Origin: JBFGWM01 sp041588495
Lineage (GTDB): Bacteria; Pseudomonadota; Gammaproteobacteria; Pseudomonadales; JBFGWM01
Direction of reading: 5' to 3'
Assembly: GCA_041588495.1 (NCBI GenBank)
Contig: JBFGWM010000014.1
Coordinates: 1-24,022 of the forward strand
Length of the DNA: 24,022 nt
In this document: piece after piece, positions 14,082 through 21,627 of the stretch
Layout of the letters: each line of letters begins with the position of its first letter
How positions within the stretch are numbered: position 1 is the first letter of the stretch
Translations under genes and position numbers: made by a program
Notes under the pieces: model-generated
The model's input: the letters and a program-made list of their open reading frames with translations, nothing else
Told to the model about the DNA's origin: nothing
Database searches by the model: none

Positions 14082-16961
14082 TCAGGCCCCGGATTCTGCC
14101 TGCGCCCGCTTTTGCGGGCGTTGTGCTTTTTGGGCTCCGACGAGATGAGGGGCCAGGAAACGACCGGTGTGGGAGTCCTCCACCTTTGCCAGTTGTTCCG
14201 GCGTGCCCCTTGCGATGATGCGGCCACCGCCATCTCCGCCCTCGGGACCGAGATCGATCACCCAGTCAGCCGTCTTGATCACGTCGAGGTTGTGCTCGAT
14301 GACGACCACCGTGTTGCCGCGATCGCGCAACCGATGGAGGACTTCCAGCAGGTGCCGGATATCCTCGAAATGCAGGCCCGTGGTCGGTTCATCGAGAATG
14401 TACAGGGTGCGCCCGGTGTCGCGGCGAGAAAGCTCCTTGGCGAGCTTGACGCGTTGGGCCTCGCCACCTGAGAGGGTCGTGGCGCTCTGGCCGAGTCGGA
14501 TGTAGCTGAGCCCGACGTCGATGAGCGTGGCGAGCTTGCGCTGGATGGATGGTACCGCCGCGAAAAACTCGTGGGCCTCCTCCACGGTCATGTCGAGGAC
14601 CTCGTGGATGGTGCGGGACTTGTAGCGAATCTCCAGGGTCTCGCGGTTGTAACGCTTCCCCTGGCAGACATCGCAGGGCACGTAGATGTCGGGCAGAAAG
14701 TGCATTTCAACCTTCACGACACCGTCGCCCTGGCAGGCCTCGCAGCGGCCGCCGCGTACATTGAAGCTGAATCTCCCCGGCTTGTACCCGCGCGACCTGG
14801 CTTCCGGCGTTCCGGAGAACAACTCCCTGATGGGGGTGAACAGGCCGGTGTAGGTGGCCGGATTTGACCTGGGGGTGCGACCGATCGGGCTCTGGTCGAT
14901 ATCCACCACCTTGTCGAGATGTTCCAAACCGGTGATGTCACCAAACGGGTAGGGATCCAGCGAGGTGGCATGGTTGAGCCGGCATGCCGCGATCGGATAC
15001 AGCGTGTGGTTGATGAGCGTGCTCTTGCCGGATCCCGATACACCGGTGACACAGGTCATCAGTCCCAGGGGCAGTTCAAGGTCAACGTCCTGCAGGTTGT
15101 TGCCGGAGGCCGCAGTCAGTTTCAGGGATTGTTCCGGGTCTGCCTCGGTTCGGGTCCCCGGGATCGGAATCTCCCGGCGTCCGGAGAGGTAGGCCCCGGT
15201 GACCGAATCGGTCGAATTGCGGATTACCTCTGGAGGGCCCTCCGCGACAATTCGTCCGCCGTGCACACCCGCACCGGGGCCGATGTCGATCACGTGGTCG
15301 GCCTCCAGGATCGCTTCCTCGTCGTGCTCGACGACCAGGACCGTATTACCGAGATCGCGCAGGCGGAGAAGCGTGTCGAGGAGGCGGCGGTTGTCACGCT
15401 GGTGCAGCCCGATGGACGGTTCGTCGAGGACATACATCACCCCGACCAGGCCGGCCCCGATCTGGCTGGCCAGCCGGATGCGCTGGGCCTCGCCGCCCGA
15501 AAGTGTCTCCGCGCTGCGTTCCAGCGTCAGGTAGTTGAGGCCGACGTTGACCAGGAACTGGAGTCGCTCGCGGATTTCCTTGAGGATCTTCGTGGCGATC
15601 TCGCCCTTGCGGCCCGGCAACAGAAGCTTTTCAAAGTACTCGCTGGATGCGCCGATCGGCATGCGGACGATTTCCGGAAGCGTCTGCTCGGAGACGTACA
15701 CGTGGCGGGCATCCCGCTGCAGGCGGGCGCCCTGGCACTCGTTGCAGGGTTGCGTGGAAATGTACTTGGCCAGTTCCTCGCGCAGCATGGCCGACTCGGT
15801 GTCCCTGTATCTGCGTTCCAGGTTGGGGATGACACCCTCGAACGGGTGGCGCTTGATGATGTCGCCACCGCGGTCACTGAGGTACAGGAATTCGATGTCT
15901 TCGCCATCACTGCCATGGAGGACCACCTCGCGAACCTCGTCGGTGAGGTCCTCGAAGGGCGTGTCCATGTTAAAGCCGTAATGCTCGGAGAGGGAGCGCA
16001 GCATCTGGAAGTAATAGACGTTGCGCCGGTCCCAGCCGCGTATGGCGCCAGCGCTGAGGCCGACCTCGGGGTTGCTGATCACTTTCGCTGGATCGAAGAA
16101 CTGGCGGATTCCCAGGCCGTCGCAGGACGGGCACGCGCCGGCAGGATTGTTGAACGAAAACAGCTTCGGTTCGAGTTCGGGAATGCTGTGACCGCACACC
16201 GGGCAGGCGAAGCGTGCCGAGAACATGAGATCGTCGCGCCCGTCGTCGTCCATGAAGGCGACGCTGGCGAGCCCGTCGGTAAGTTCGAGTGCGGTCTCGA
16301 AGGATTCCGCCAGGCGCAGCCCCACGTCCGGGCGTACCTTGACCCGGTCCACGACGACCTCGATGTCGTGCTTGCGTTTCTTGTCCAGATCGGGGAAGTC
16401 ATCGAGGTCGGTGACAATGCCGTCGACCCGGGCGCGCACGAAGCCCTGCGCGCGGAGGTTCTCAACAACGTGCAGGTGTTCACCCTTCCGCTGGCGGATG
16501 ATCGGTGCCAGCACCATGATGCGGGAGTCCTCGGGCAGCGCGAGGACCTGGTCGACCATCTGGCTGACGGTCTGGGCCTCGAGATCGCGGCCATGGTCCG
16601 GGCAGCGTGGTGTTCCGGCACGGGCGAAAAGGAGCCGCAGGTAGTCGTAGATCTCGGTAATCGTCCCCACCGTGGAGCGCGGGTTGTGTGACGTCGATTT
16701 CTGCTCGATGGAAATGGCCGGCGACAGGCCCTCGATGTGGTCGACGTCCGGTTTTTCCATCAGTGACAGGAACTGCCGGGCATAGGTCGATAGGGACTCC
16801 ACGTAACGACGCTGGCCCTCGGCGTAAAGTGTATCGAACGCCAGCGAGGACTTGCCGGACCCGGAAAGCCCCGTGATCACGACGAGTTTGTCGCGGGGGA
16901 TGTCCAGGTCGACATTCTGAAGATTGTGGGTGCGGGCGCCCCGAACGAGAATAGATTCCAT
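14082..16961 (-). CDS. uvrA: Excinuclease ABC subunit A (UvrA)
   Basis: UvrA is the damage-recognising ATPase of nucleotide-excision repair and loads UvrB. The product is 959 residues; E. coli has 940. Two ABC ATPase halves are complete. Walker A motifs are GLSGSGKSS (31-39) and GVSGSGKST (640-648); signatures LSGGEAQR start at 487 and 830; Walker B DEP motifs are at 513-515 and 857-859. Zinc-binding cysteines are at 253, 256, 277, 280 and at 740, 743, 763, 766. The frame continues 55 codons upstream, but the family start is MESILVRGARTHNLQN at 16961. The ribosome site is weak. The last 19 residues exceed the E. coli end and hold the opposing terminator. No CTGT-N8-ACAG LexA box is visible upstream. 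Confidence 0.98.
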   Translation of the reverse strand: MESILVRGARTHNLQNVDLDIPRDKLVVITGLSGSGKSSLAFDTLYAEGQRRYVESLSTYARQFLSLMEKPDVDHIEGLSPAISIEQKSTSHNPRSTVGTITEIYDYLRLLFARAGTPRCPDHGRDLEAQTVSQMVDQVLALPEDSRIMVLAPIIRQRKGEHLHVVENLRAQGFVRARVDGIVTDLDDFPDLDKKRKHDIEVVVDRVKVRPDVGLRLAESFETALELTDGLASVAFMDDDGRDDLMFSARFACPVCGHSIPELEPKLFSFNNPAGACPSCDGLGIRQFFDPAKVISNPEVGLSAGAIRGWDRRNVYYFQMLRSLSEHYGFNMDTPFEDLTDEVREVVLHGSDGEDIEFLYLSDRGGDIIKRHPFEGVIPNLERRYRDTESAMLREELAKYISTQPCNECQGARLQRDARHVYVSEQTLPEIVRMPIGASSEYFEKLLLPGRKGEIATKILKEIRERLQFLVNVGLNYLTLERSAETLSGGEAQRIRLASQIGAGLVGVMYVLDEPSIGLHQRDNRRLLDTLLRLRDLGNTVLVVEHDEEAILEADHVIDIGPGAGVHGGRIVAEGPPEVIRNSTDSVTGAYLSGRREIPIPGTRTEADPEQSLKLTAASGNNLQDVDLELPLGLMTCVTGVSGSGKSTLINHTLYPIAACRLNHATSLDPYPFGDITGLEHLDKVVDIDQSPIGRTPRSNPATYTGLFTPIRELFSGTPEARSRGYKPGRFSFNVRGGRCEACQGDGVVKVEMHFLPDIYVPCDVCQGKRYNRETLEIRYKSRTIHEVLDMTVEEAHEFFAAVPSIQRKLATLIDVGLSYIRLGQSATTLSGGEAQRVKLAKELSRRDTGRTLYILDEPTTGLHFEDIRHLLEVLHRLRDRGNTVVVIEHNLDVIKTADWVIDLGPEGGDGGGRIIARGTPEQLAKVEDSHTGRFLAPHLVGAQKAQRPQKRAQAESGA
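14103..14131 (+). terminator. Rho-independent terminator of the ribosomal cluster
   Basis: CGCCCGC (14103-14109) and GCGGGCG (14114-14120) form a perfect 7-bp GC-rich stem with a TTTT loop. The + strand then reads TTGTGCTTTTT (14121-14131), a T-rich tract. It lies 42 bp after the rplQ stop and works for + strand transcription; the - strand side has no T-tract. The whole element is inside the coding sequence of uvrA, where the stem-loop is exactly six codons (residues 948-953). Confidence 0.85.
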
Positions 16962-16989
16962 GTCGGCCGTGAGTTGCGAAAAGCAGACC

Positions 16990-17019
16990 AGTATAATGTG
17001 TCGCCACTGCCCGGCACAA
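16990..17019 (-). promoter_or_regulatory. uvrA: Candidate uvrA promoter
   Basis: Read on the - strand, TTGTGC (17014-17019) is followed after 18 bp by TATACT (16990-16995), a five-of-six -10 box. Transcription would begin near 16984, about 23 nt before the uvrA ATG. The -35 box is weak (three of six). The -10 box overlaps the -10 box of the divergent transporter gene, so the two promoters may compete. Confidence 0.45.
16992..16997 (+). promoter_or_regulatory. Candidate -10 box of the MFS transporter gene
   Basis: TATAAT here is a perfect -10 hexamer, 40 bp before the transporter ATG, giving a predicted leader of about 34 nt. No good -35 box lies at the right distance: GTGAGT at 16969-16974 is poor and TTGCGA at 16974-16979 is too close. 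The hexamer shares bases with the - strand TATACT of uvrA. Confidence 0.45.
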
Positions 17020-17037
17020 AGCCGATAGGACCCTGAT

Positions 17038-18384
17038 ATGACTGCACACCCCATGAACCGGCCTGAACGGCGGGCTGTAATGCTGGCCGGAAGCGTGCTG
17101 GCGTTGCGCATGCTGGGCCTGTTCATGATCCTGCCCCTGTTCAGCCTGCATGCCGGGGGGCTGGAAGGATCGACCCCGTTACTGATCGGGCTGGCGCTGG
17201 GCCTCTATGGGCTCAGTCAGGCGGTGCTGCAGGTTCCTCTCGGTCACCTTTCCGACCGCATCGGCCGGCGTGCGGTGATTGCGGCGGGCCTGGTGGTCTT
17301 CGTGGTCGGGAGCCTGGTGGCCGCCGAGGCCGAATCGATCTGGATGCTGATGGTGGGCCGCCTCCTGCAGGGTGCCGGCGCCATCGCCAGCACGGTCCTC
17401 GCCCTGGTGGCTGATTCCACCCGCCTGCAGCAGCGCACCAAGGCGATGGCCATGACCGGCATGGGCATGGGTGGCGCGTTCCTGCTGGCAATCGTGCTCG
17501 GCCCGGTGCTGGCCCCGTCAATTGGCATGGATGGCATCTTTTACCTTGCGGCCGTGCTGGGCGTGGCCGCCCTGGCCCTGGCAGGAATGCTGCCGAAGGC
17601 CGCCGCGGCCCCGCCTCGCCCGGTCCTGCGCGGCGGCTTTCGCGTTGTCCTGGCCGATCCGGCCTGCCTGCCCTGGAACGTCAGCATCTTTCTGCTCCAC
17701 CTTGTGCTCACGGCCTGTTTCGTCGCATTGCCGCTGCAACTGCATGGCGAACTCGGGATGCCGGTGGCGGACCATGCGTGGGTCTATTTTACGGCGATGG
17801 TCCTGTCCTTCGTGGTCGCGGTTCCGGCCATGATCATCAGTGAGCGCAGGGGCTTGGAGGTCGCGGGGCGGCGGGCCGCGGTGCTGGCCCTGGCCGTGGG
17901 TGCAGCCACCGTCGCCGTTGCCGGCACGCCCGGGCTGGCCTGGCTCGGGTTGTTCGTCTTTTTCTGCGGCTTCAACATGCTTGAGGCCTCGCTGCCCTCG
18001 GGCGTCAGCAAGCGCACACCGGCCGGCGGCAGGGGCCTGGTCATGGGCGTGTTTTCCAGCCACCAGTTCCTGGGCGCTTTTTGCGGCGGAGTGTTTGGCG
18101 GCTGGTTGTTGCATACCGGCAACGCGGCTGTTGTTCTCGCAGGGGTCGCGCTGCTGGCGTTGGCATGGCTGGCAGGCGCCCTGCTCGGCGGTCGCGTGTG
18201 GAGTGCCGACCGCTATGTCGTTGATCTGGCAAGCGCCCCGGGGAGTGACCAGGAAACCTGGCCGGACCTGTTGAGGGACATGCCGGGGGTACGGGACGTA
18301 CAGGTGGTCCGGGAAGAAGGCGCGGCCTATTTGCGGGTCGATCGCCGCCAGTTCGACCCGCGTGTCCTCTGGGCCCACGGATGA
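17038..18384 (+). CDS. yajR: YajR-like major facilitator transporter with C-terminal YAM-type domain
   Basis: This is an inner-membrane MFS transporter, probably proton-driven; its substrate is unknown, as for E. coli YajR. The product is 448 residues. The N terminus RMLGLFMILPLFSLHAGGL (24-42) and motif A GHLSDRIGRR (69-78) match E. coli YajR closely, as do GRLLQGAGAIASTVLALVAD and FNMLEASLPSGVSKRTPAG. Twelve hydrophobic helices can be traced. After about residue 390 a soluble tail (MPGVRDVQVVREEGAAYLRV) resembles the small ferredoxin-like YAM domain of YajR. AGGA (17027-17030) sets the ATG. The gene is divergent from uvrA and upstream of ssb, an arrangement I recall from pseudomonads. Confidence 0.9.
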   Translation: MTAHPMNRPERRAVMLAGSVLALRMLGLFMILPLFSLHAGGLEGSTPLLIGLALGLYGLSQAVLQVPLGHLSDRIGRRAVIAAGLVVFVVGSLVAAEAESIWMLMVGRLLQGAGAIASTVLALVADSTRLQQRTKAMAMTGMGMGGAFLLAIVLGPVLAPSIGMDGIFYLAAVLGVAALALAGMLPKAAAAPPRPVLRGGFRVVLADPACLPWNVSIFLLHLVLTACFVALPLQLHGELGMPVADHAWVYFTAMVLSFVVAVPAMIISERRGLEVAGRRAAVLALAVGAATVAVAGTPGLAWLGLFVFFCGFNMLEASLPSGVSKRTPAGGRGLVMGVFSSHQFLGAFCGGVFGGWLLHTGNAAVVLAGVALLALAWLAGALLGGRVWSADRYVVDLASAPGSDQETWPDLLRDMPGVRDVQVVREEGAAYLRVDRRQFDPRVLWAHG

Positions 18385-18468
18385 TTCGTGGGGCATAGCG
18401 CGTCGCGCCGGGCCCTGCTTATAGACCCGGGCATGGGCCAGGCTCCATCGATATAGCCAACCGGCATT

Positions 18469-18496
18469 TTGCCTGCGCAGTGCAGCGGGCTATGAT
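18469..18496 (+). promoter_or_regulatory. ssb: Probable ssb promoter
   Basis: TTGCCT (18469-18474) and TATGAT (18491-18496) are 16 bp apart, matching four and five consensus bases. They lie in the 256-bp gap between the transporter gene and ssb. Transcription from about 18503 would give a leader of nearly 140 nt. A second -10-like TAAAAT at 18554-18559 lacks a fitting -35 box. No canonical LexA box is visible in the gap. Confidence 0.55.
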
Positions 18497-18640
18497 GGGG
18501 CCGCCCAGGGATGGTCCGCGTGGCGCCGTCCGCGGTGTCCGGGCCCGCCACGGTAAAATCATACGAAGTCGAACACGGCGAAGGCAGACGAATACCGGAC
18601 TCCGGAATTCGGGATATTGGAACAGGTAAGGGAGATCAGC

Positions 18641-19102
18641 ATGGCTCGAGGCGTCAACAAGGTAATTCTCATCGGCAACTGCGGCAATGATCCGGAGCAG
18701 CGTTTTACGTCCTCGGGAAGCGGCGTGACCCACCTCAGCGTGGCCACTACCGAATCCTGGAAGGACCGCCAGAGCGGTGAGCGCAAGGAACGCACCGAGT
18801 GGCACCGGGTGGTTTTTTTCGGACGCCTGGGCGAGATCGCCAAGGATTACCTGCGCAAGGGTTCCAAGGTGTACATCGAGGGCTCCCTGCGCACCAGCAG
18901 TTACGAGGGCAAGGACGGCGTCAAGCGTTACACCACCGAGATCATTGCCAACGAGATGCAGATGCTCGACGGCAAGGGCGGCGGTGACTACTCGCAGCCT
19001 TCCCAGGGTTCCGCCTCGTCCGGGGATTCCTGGAACCAGGGTGGCGGCACGTCCGGTGGTCCCGTGGACTCCATCCCCGAAGAGGACGAGATTCCGTTCT
19101 GA
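18641..19102 (+). CDS. ssb: Single-stranded DNA-binding protein
   Basis: SSB coats single-stranded DNA in replication, repair and recombination and recruits partner proteins by its C-terminal tip. The product is 153 residues; E. coli has 178, the difference being a shorter disordered linker. The OB fold covers about residues 1-112, with MARGVNKVILIGNCGNDPEQ, then ERTEWHRVVFFGRLGEIAK and LRKGSKVYIEGSLRTSSYEG. A glycine/serine/glutamine-rich linker leads to the acidic tip EEDEIPF, close to the canonical DDDIPF. AAGGGAG (18628-18634) fixes ATG 18641; the upstream TTG at 18617 is not used. Confidence 0.98.
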   Translation: MARGVNKVILIGNCGNDPEQRFTSSGSGVTHLSVATTESWKDRQSGERKERTEWHRVVFFGRLGEIAKDYLRKGSKVYIEGSLRTSSYEGKDGVKRYTTEIIANEMQMLDGKGGGDYSQPSQGSASSGDSWNQGGGTSGGPVDSIPEEDEIPF

Positions 19103-19112
19103 CGGATCCGAC

Positions 19113-19151
19113 CCCGGGCCGGCAGTCACCTGGCGCGATCGAGCGCCCGGG
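19113..19151 (+). other. GC-rich dyad after ssb
   Basis: Two nested inverted repeats follow ssb. GGCGC (19132-19136) pairs with GCGCC (19143-19147) around GATCGA, or CCCGGGC (19113-19119) pairs with GCCCGGG (19145-19151). No T-tract follows, so this could be a weak or Rho-assisted terminator, or simply a stable hairpin at the ssb mRNA end. It sits in the 118-bp gap before the RmlD-like gene. Confidence 0.3.
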
Positions 19152-19220
19152 ACCTGACGCCGGCCCGCCCTTCATATATTCTTTCCGGTACGTGAAGCGA
19201 ACTGCCCGGAACCATTCCTT

Positions 19221-20156
19221 TTGAAAGTCCTCCTGCTGGGAGCGGACACTGAAATTGGCGTCGAACTGGCTGCCCGTTGCGAGGCAGTTGCGATCGACTG
19301 CATTCCTGTTGATGCCCGTAAGGTCGACCTGACACATCCGCGGCGTGTCGCCAGGATCGTGAAGCGCCATCGGCCGGATGTCCTCATCAACCTGGTGGAT
19401 TACGAGCCCGCGTCGGACAGCGACGAGGAGGGCGGGCGCGCACTGGAACTCAATCGAGACGGCGTGCACAACCTGGCCAAGGCCTGCCGTTCCCGTGAGA
19501 CCCCGTTGATCCATCTCTCGACCGACCGCGTCTTCGATGGCGAGCGCGATGGCCCGTATTCGGAAACGGACCCCTGCGCGCCGGTCGATGTCTATGGTTC
19601 GTCGCGGCTGGAGGGCGAGGAGGCCCTGGCGGGCGAGCATCGGCAACACCTGATCCTGCGCACCGGTTGGACCTTCAGTTCGCGGCCGGATCGTTATCTT
19701 GCCCGACTGGTGGCCGCGGTCCAGGAGTCCGACAGGCTGGATCTTGATTCGACAGTGCAGTTCGCGCCGACAGCCAGTGGCGATGTGGCGCGGGTCTTTG
19801 TCGGAATCCTCCAACAACTCGATTGCGGCATTGAACCGTGGGGCGTGTACCATTACTGCTCCGCGGACATCACCACCTGGTACGGGTTCGCGGAAGCCGC
19901 GGCCGGCGTGATGCGGAACTGTGTCGATTCGCCACTCGCGGAACTGGTGCCCGGTGCGGCGGGCGATGACGAGGTGGAACTGCCGCGGTCGGCGGGAGCC
20001 CAGCTCTCCTGCCGCAAGATTCTGAATACCTTCGGAATCCGCCAGCGACCCTGGGGTCGTGACCTGGAGGGGGCCGTGCACACGATTCTGCAACCGGCGG
20101 AAACCAGGGGCCGAAGCCCCGAGCCCGAAGCGGAGCACGCCGGGAAGGAGGCCTGA
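19221..20156 (+). CDS. RmlD-like sugar-nucleotide reductase family protein, altered active site
   Basis: The 311-residue product belongs to the RmlD branch of the short-chain dehydrogenase superfamily, which includes dTDP-4-dehydrorhamnose reductase and the regulatory protein MAT2B. Visible marks are the N-terminal beta strand MKVLLLGADTEIG, the STDRVFDG motif (100-107, usually STDYVFDG) and VYGSSRLEGE (124-133). In active enzymes the last is YxxxK; here Tyr125 is kept but the lysine is Arg129. The glycine motif is also reduced (Gly7 and Gly13 remain, the middle glycine is Thr10). It starts with TTG at 19221, directly before the first strand, with only a GGA about 10 bases upstream. It lies 10 bp before the epimerase gene, probably in one operon. 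A weak CTGACG-15-TATATT (19154-19180) could be its promoter. Reductase activity is uncertain. Confidence 0.8.
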   Translation: MKVLLLGADTEIGVELAARCEAVAIDCIPVDARKVDLTHPRRVARIVKRHRPDVLINLVDYEPASDSDEEGGRALELNRDGVHNLAKACRSRETPLIHLSTDRVFDGERDGPYSETDPCAPVDVYGSSRLEGEEALAGEHRQHLILRTGWTFSSRPDRYLARLVAAVQESDRLDLDSTVQFAPTASGDVARVFVGILQQLDCGIEPWGVYHYCSADITTWYGFAEAAAGVMRNCVDSPLAELVPGAAGDDEVELPRSAGAQLSCRKILNTFGIRQRPWGRDLEGAVHTILQPAETRGRSPEPEAEHAGKEA

Positions 20157-20166
20157 AGGAGCGGGC

Positions 20167-21090
20167 ATGCGGATACTCGTTACCGGCGGAGCCGGATTCA
20201 TCGGTTCGCACCTGGTCGACCGCCTTGTCGAGGCGGGTCACCGGGTCCGCGTGCTCGACAATCTCTCGACGGGCAACCTGGCGAACCTGCCGGATGCGGG
20301 CGACGCCCTGGAATTCGTCGAGGGGGACGTCACCGATCCGGGGCGCGTGCGGGACGCGCTCGAAGGTATCGAGTGCGTTGCCCACCTGGCCGCAATCGCC
20401 TCGGTGCAGGCATCGGTCGAGAATCCGGCCGCGACCCACGAGGTCAACTTTCACGGCACGCTGAACCTGCTTGAGGGCATGCGCGTTACCGGGTGCAGGC
20501 GCATCGCGTACGCGTCCTCGGCGGCGGTATACGGCAACCGCCATGCGCCACCGGTCAGCGAAAAGCTGGCGGCCGATCCGCTGACGCCGTACGCCGTGGA
20601 CAAACTGGCGGGGGAGCGTTACCTCTCGTTCTACCGTCGGCAGTTCGGGATTGAGTCAGCGATCTTCCGCTTCTTCAACGTTTTCGGCCCGCGCCAGGAT
20701 CCTGCCTCACCGTACTCGGGCGTGATCAGTATTTTTTGCGACCGGGCGCGATCCGGGAAAGCGGTCACGGTTTTCGGCGACGGCGAGCAGACCCGGGATT
20801 TTGTCTATGTCGGCGACGTGGTTGCGATCCTGGCGACCGCGCTGCTGCAGGACACCGATCATGATGGGCCGGCAAATGTCGGAATGGGGGTCGCGACGTC
20901 GGTCAACCAGTTGGTCGGTTACATCCGGGACATGACCGGCGCCACGTTCGAGGTCGGCCACGCGGAAGCACGGACTGGAGAGGTGCGGCACTCGATGGCC
21001 GACATCCGTGTTCTGAAGGAGCGATTCCCCGGCCAGGTGCCTTCGACGCCCGTGCGCGAGGGGCTGCGCAGGTTGCTCGAATCGATCTGA
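20167..21090 (+). CDS. NAD-dependent nucleotide-sugar epimerase (GalE/WbpP-like)
   Basis: The 307-residue product is an extended short-chain dehydrogenase, most like UDP-hexose 4-epimerases. The NAD-binding motif GGAGFIG is at 7-13. The catalytic region is complete: YASSAAVYG with Ser118/Ser119, and YAVDK with Tyr142 and Lys146. RFFNVFGPRQDP and GDGEQTRDFVYVGDVV are the family substrate-binding signatures. Many UDP-GlcNAc/GalNAc epimerases look like this, so the exact sugar is not fixed. AAGGAG (20156-20161) lies 5 nt before ATG 20167; the frame is open upstream but that part overlaps the previous gene. With its upstream neighbour it suggests polysaccharide or lipopolysaccharide sugar supply. 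Confidence 0.88.
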   Translation: MRILVTGGAGFIGSHLVDRLVEAGHRVRVLDNLSTGNLANLPDAGDALEFVEGDVTDPGRVRDALEGIECVAHLAAIASVQASVENPAATHEVNFHGTLNLLEGMRVTGCRRIAYASSAAVYGNRHAPPVSEKLAADPLTPYAVDKLAGERYLSFYRRQFGIESAIFRFFNVFGPRQDPASPYSGVISIFCDRARSGKAVTVFGDGEQTRDFVYVGDVVAILATALLQDTDHDGPANVGMGVATSVNQLVGYIRDMTGATFEVGHAEARTGEVRHSMADIRVLKERFPGQVPSTPVREGLRRLLESI

Positions 21091-21288
21091 CCGGCAGGCC
21101 CGGTTCGGTCGCATGCGCGGTCAGGAGGCTTGGTTCGCCTGTCTCCCGATTGCTGGATTCCCGGCCACGGCCCGGTTTTCAGTCAGACGCACAAGCAAGC
21201 ACTCCCCGGATGCGTTTCCCGGCTCGTGGTCCACACTTCCCGGCGGTTTCCGGGTGCCCGAATGGTTGCTTCTGAAATGAGGGGGCGT

Positions 21289-21627
21289 TTACAGGGTTTC
21301 CTGCTCGTCGAGCAGGCCGGCCTCGTTGCTGAGCGCGGCACGGGCCCGCTTGCGGTAGAGCAGTTTCTGCTGCGCCTGGCGCGGCAGTTCGGTGAACAGG
21401 ATCATGTTCTTGTCGATCAGGAGGTCGATCAGGTCCTCCAGGATCCGGGACAGGTCGCCATCGCTCTGCGCGAGGAACACCTTGGTGGCAGCATTGGGTT
21501 CGCCCTGTTCGAGGAACTCTTTGACCTCGGCATGATTGGACGAGAGCTTTTCCTCGACGCCGACGCGAAACGGCTTGGCGGACAATGCGATGATCTGGCC
21601 CTTGTTGTCCCGCAATACATAATGCAT
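21289..21627 (-). CDS. Conserved small protein of unknown function
   Basis: The 112-residue product has no membrane segment or catalytic motif that I can name. It begins MHYVLRDNKGQIIALSAKPF, which looks like a short beta hairpin. It continues with an acidic helical middle (VKEFLEQGEP, then SDGDLSRILEDLIDLLIDKN) and a basic helix RQAQQKLLYRKRARAAL. Similar small proteins in Gammaproteobacteria are, as I recall, often labelled tryptophan synthase beta-like; that label does not imply an enzyme. AAGGGT (+ strand 21637-21642), 9 nt upstream, supports the ATG. It is transcribed away from the LapB-type gene, and 198 bp without a recognisable gene separate it from the epimerase. Confidence 0.8.
   Translation of the reverse strand: MHYVLRDNKGQIIALSAKPFRVGVEEKLSSNHAEVKEFLEQGEPNAATKVFLAQSDGDLSRILEDLIDLLIDKNMILFTELPRQAQQKLLYRKRARAALSNEAGLLDEQETL

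Noticed and set aside
14919..16691. 590-codon + strand open frame opposite uvrA
   Set aside because: It lies wholly antisense to uvrA, whose motifs are complete, and the frame has no recognisable domain. Long antisense frames are expected in GC-rich genes.
16962..17126. 55-codon upstream extension of uvrA
   Set aside because: The extension overlaps the divergent transporter gene and its promoter; the UvrA family starts at the M-x-x-I-x-V-R-G-A-R motif.
18407..18431. Inverted repeat CCGGG/CCCGG after the transporter gene
   Set aside because: Five pairs with a 13-nt loop and no T-tract; not convincing as a terminator.
18942..20201. 419-codon - strand open frame
   Set aside because: It is antisense to ssb and the RmlD-like gene, with no ribosome site or domain.
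21091..21288. 198-bp gap after the epimerase gene
   Set aside because: I searched for a terminator, tRNA or short gene. Only a 5-bp CCCGG/CCGGG stem (21239-21254) without T-tract was seen, too weak to call.
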